A stretch of DNA of 64,000 bases from Hyphomonadaceae bacterium UBA1933. GTDB taxonomy: Bacteria; Pseudomonadota; Alphaproteobacteria; Caulobacterales; Aquidulcibacteraceae. Positions 62,010-64,000 of this stretch are shown piece by piece. Under the pieces are notes generated by a model. That model saw nothing but the letters and a program-made list of their open reading frames with translations. It did not search any database and was not told where the DNA came from. Position 1 is the first letter of the stretch; the number at the start of each line of letters is the position of its first letter. The position numbers were made by a program, and so were the translations under genes. The stretch is taken from the NCBI GenBank assembly GCA_002337085.1, contig DDFH01000003.1, positions 372,001 to 436,000 of the forward strand, given 5' to 3'.

Positions 62010-62756
62010 CTACTTAAGCAATTGTGCGGTAGAGTTTGCAGCGGCAACTAATGCTTTTTTCAAACCTTCGGCTGCTTTTTCAGGGTTTGCCTCAATATCA
62101 TCAATTTTGGCAAATCCATATTCATCATCCCCTGGAATGCTAACGGTTAATGGAACCGGTGTAACGGCATTATATTCAATTTTATTATCCATAAGCACTT
62201 TTGTCGGATCTTTTGCGTCAACCATATGCACTTGAAGCACTACAAAAGGGCGCCACATTGTGCCATTGCCAGCAAGTTGATAACCATATGCATCACCCTT
62301 AACGTCTAGTACTGCGGTTGCTTCAGCATTTGGTTGCGCAGGAACGACAACAAAAGTTTTGCCTGATTCATGTTTTGCCGGGTTTGTGCTTACATTATAG
62401 TTTTGTGATTTAAGGGCCGCTTCAAGCGCTTCATCAAAAACCTTTTCGGCATCAAAATGTTGTTTTTCAAGAGCTGCTTGGATTTTTGCGCGTTGTCCCG
62501 CTGCAATATTCGCCTCAACCCCTGCGGCAACTAATGCAACTGCCAAACCTGCAACACCTGCGCCACTCGTAGCACCTGCAATATTTCCGCCATTTGTCGC
62601 AAATTTACGAACATCCGCTTTTTGAGGAAGTGCATCATCTACAACCTGAATATCCGTTAGTTGTGTTGTCGCCCTATCAAATGGAACTGGTTGATACGGA
62701 GTTGCGCAAGCACTCAATAAACTCAATGTTAAAAACGTGCCAATTAACTTTTTCAT
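62010..62756 (-). CDS. Lipoprotein of unknown function
   Basis: 248 aa from ATG 62756 (GGGGG SD). Lipobox LSAC (MKKLIGTFLTLSLLSAC). A Gly/Ala-rich helical zone (GATSGAGVAGLAVALVAAG) follows, reminiscent of a short hydrophobic zipper, then an alpha/beta domain (YNVSTNPAKHESGKTFVVVPAQ...). First gene of the two-gene operon. No family recognised. Confidence 0.65.
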   Translation of the reverse strand: MKKLIGTFLTLSLLSACATPYQPVPFDRATTQLTDIQVVDDALPQKADVRKFATNGGNIAGATSGAGVAGLAVALVAAGVEANIAAGQRAKIQAALEKQHFDAEKVFDEALEAALKSQNYNVSTNPAKHESGKTFVVVPAQPNAEATAVLDVKGDAYGYQLAGNGTMWRPFVVLQVHMVDAKDPTKVLMDNKIEYNAVTPVPLTVSIPGDDEYGFAKIDDIEANPEKAAEGLKKALVAAANSTAQLLK

Positions 62757-62975
62757 AAAGCCCCCTTTATCTTGCAAAATTACAAGATATTAATCTTAGA
62801 CTATTTTTGTACTAAATTTGTGTCAAGTCTTTGATGTGTTGTATCTATTTTCTATTGGAAGTTTTGTCAGCGCTAACTTCATAGTTAAATATAGCTAGTC
62901 GTATTATTAAAATTCATAAACAACAAAATGCCTTTACCCCTTGCCCTTGGGGCAACAAGGCGCTAACGAAAAATC

Positions 62976-63920
62976 ATGTTTATTATACAGTTTCCGGGGC
63001 AGGGCTCTCAGGCGGTTGGCATGGGTGCGGCTCTAGCGCAAGAATTCGATGTTGCAAAACGTGTATTCCAAGAGGTTGATGACGCTCTTGGTCAAAAGCT
63101 TTCCGACCTTATGTTTAATGGTCCGATTGAAACCCTTACTTTAACCGAAAATGCCCAACCGGCGATTATGGCATCGTCCATCGCAATCGTAAAAGTGCTT
63201 GAAGCCGAGTTTGGTTTTGATGTTGCCACCGCAAAATATGTGGCGGGACATTCATTGGGTGAATATACCGCATTAACTGCGGCAAAGGCATTTTCAATTT
63301 CCGATGCGGCAAAACTTTTGAAACTTCGCGGGCAATCAATGCAGGCGGCGGTTCCGGCGGGGCAGGGCGCAATGGCATCCCTAATTGGCCCAAAGGTTGA
63401 CATCACCCTTGCAGAGGCCGCAGCAGCCGAGGGCGCAAAGGCGGGCGTTTGCACCGTTGCCAACGATAATAATGCGGGCAATGTGGTTATTTCTGGCACA
63501 AAAGAAGGTGTCGATGCCGCAATTGCCGCCGCCAAGGAAATGGGCGCACGCGCAATTCCGCTTAATGTTTCTGCACCATTCCACTGCCCATTAATGCAAC
63601 CTGCCGCCGAAGCAATGGCACAAGCATTAGCAGAAGTGAAAATGAACGCACCAATTACCCAACTTGTGCCAAACGTTTCATTGGAACCAACCACCGATGT
63701 CGAAACCATCAAAAAATTATTGGTTGAACAGGTAACAGGTCGTGTAAGATGGCGTGAAACTTTGGGCTTCTTTGCGGCGCAGGGGATTGATACATTGGTT
63801 GAAATCGGCTCTGGCAACGTGCTTACGGGTATGTCAAAACGTACAATTGCTGATGCAACCCATATTACCGTTTCAACTGCCGATGATATTCGTGCATTTT
63901 CACAAAATTTTCCCAAATAA
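62976..63920 (+). CDS. fabD: FabD, malonyl-CoA:ACP transacylase
   Basis: 314 aa. Loads malonyl units onto ACP. FPGQGSQAVGMG at 6-17, active-site GHSLGEY (Ser93), and the catalytic His in NVSAPFHCPLM. No SD is obvious before ATG 62976. It starts the fab cluster; fabG follows after 11 bases. Confidence 0.97.
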   Translation: MFIIQFPGQGSQAVGMGAALAQEFDVAKRVFQEVDDALGQKLSDLMFNGPIETLTLTENAQPAIMASSIAIVKVLEAEFGFDVATAKYVAGHSLGEYTALTAAKAFSISDAAKLLKLRGQSMQAAVPAGQGAMASLIGPKVDITLAEAAAAEGAKAGVCTVANDNNAGNVVISGTKEGVDAAIAAAKEMGARAIPLNVSAPFHCPLMQPAAEAMAQALAEVKMNAPITQLVPNVSLEPTTDVETIKKLLVEQVTGRVRWRETLGFFAAQGIDTLVEIGSGNVLTGMSKRTIADATHITVSTADDIRAFSQNFPK

Positions 63921-63931
63921 GGAATTAAAAA

Positions 63932-64000
63932 ATGTTTGATTTAACTGGAAAAAAAGCCCTTGTTACTGGTGCAACTGGTGGTCTTGGTTCGGCAATTGCC
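63932..64000 (+). CDS. fabG: FabG, 3-oxoacyl-ACP reductase, N-terminal fragment
   Basis: Begins at ATG 63932 with AAGGAA 8 bases upstream and runs off the window. The visible 23 residues include the Rossmann motif TGATGGLGSA. The position after fabD in a fab cluster supports fabG. Only this fragment can be assessed. Confidence 0.85.
   Translation, partial: MFDLTGKKALVTGATGGLGSAIA

Noticed and set aside
62941..62975. CCCC/GGGG hairpin just before fabD as a terminator
   Set aside because: Short stem without T-run; more likely part of the fabD leader.
63092..63916. 274-codon minus-strand frame opposite fabD
   Set aside because: fabD is a full-length conserved gene; the antisense frame shows only Ser/Ala-rich noise.

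Overview
The window is a stretch of an alphaproteobacterial chromosome that looks AT-rich (about 40% G+C by eye, not computed). The lineage call rests on 5-aminolevulinate synthase (hemA), a MucR/Ros-type regulator, an LdtR-type MarR regulator, a separate petA-petB-petC bc1 operon, a K+-insensitive H+-pyrophosphatase, and the gene order glyA-nrdR-ribD-ribE-ribH-nusB-thiL-(small exported protein)-hppA. I cannot place it below class. No rRNA, tRNA, CRISPR array, IS element or prophage was recognised.

Layout. 1-7758: the 3' end of an HdrD/Isp2-like Fe-S protein with its terminator, then a compact [NiFe]-hydrogenase maturation operon hypF-hupK-hypA-hypB-hypC-hypD-hypE. The structural genes must lie upstream. 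7769-11194: an exported protein and clpB. 11195-20191: a palindrome-rich spacer, a pentapeptide-repeat membrane protein, a peptide symporter, several small proteins, an SDR, an outer-membrane protein, Bpt leucyltransferase, an orphan MotB and a lipoprotein. 20200-28906: hemB, a repeat-rich island (21300-23671) with small unknown genes including a HEPN-like protein, an M20 peptidase, glpQ, ldtR, hemA and a small DUF6898-like gene. 29082-38216: a DUF2147 protein, mucR, then the glyA-nrdR-riboflavin-nusB-thiL-hppA run. 38456-45801: an MFS/LysR pair, the bc1 operon, a regulator/membrane-protein pair and hemF. 45798-55513: two tandem GT-C-like membrane proteins, queF, a GNAT, an APC permease and a cluster of envelope proteins with glycine zippers. 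55866-64000: a DEAD-box helicase, a diguanylate cyclase, TrhP, DUF1304, PPK2, two lipoproteins, fabD and the start of fabG.

How it fits together: the window is rich in respiratory and heme functions. Hydrogenase maturation feeds H2 oxidation, bc1 carries electrons, and hemA, hemB and oxygen-dependent hemF make heme, while hppA and ppk2 use pyrophosphate and polyphosphate. This suggests a respiring, possibly facultatively H2-oxidising bacterium; MotB and a diguanylate cyclase suggest a swim/attach lifestyle.

The most interesting unexplained signal is a structured element of about 130 nt that begins 6 nt after the stop codon of both hppA (38223-38350, + strand) and petC (40525-40658, - strand). 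Both copies have three hairpins, paired base changes in two of the stems, an identical internal loop and a terminal Rho-independent terminator. It looks like a recurring 3'-UTR RNA element.
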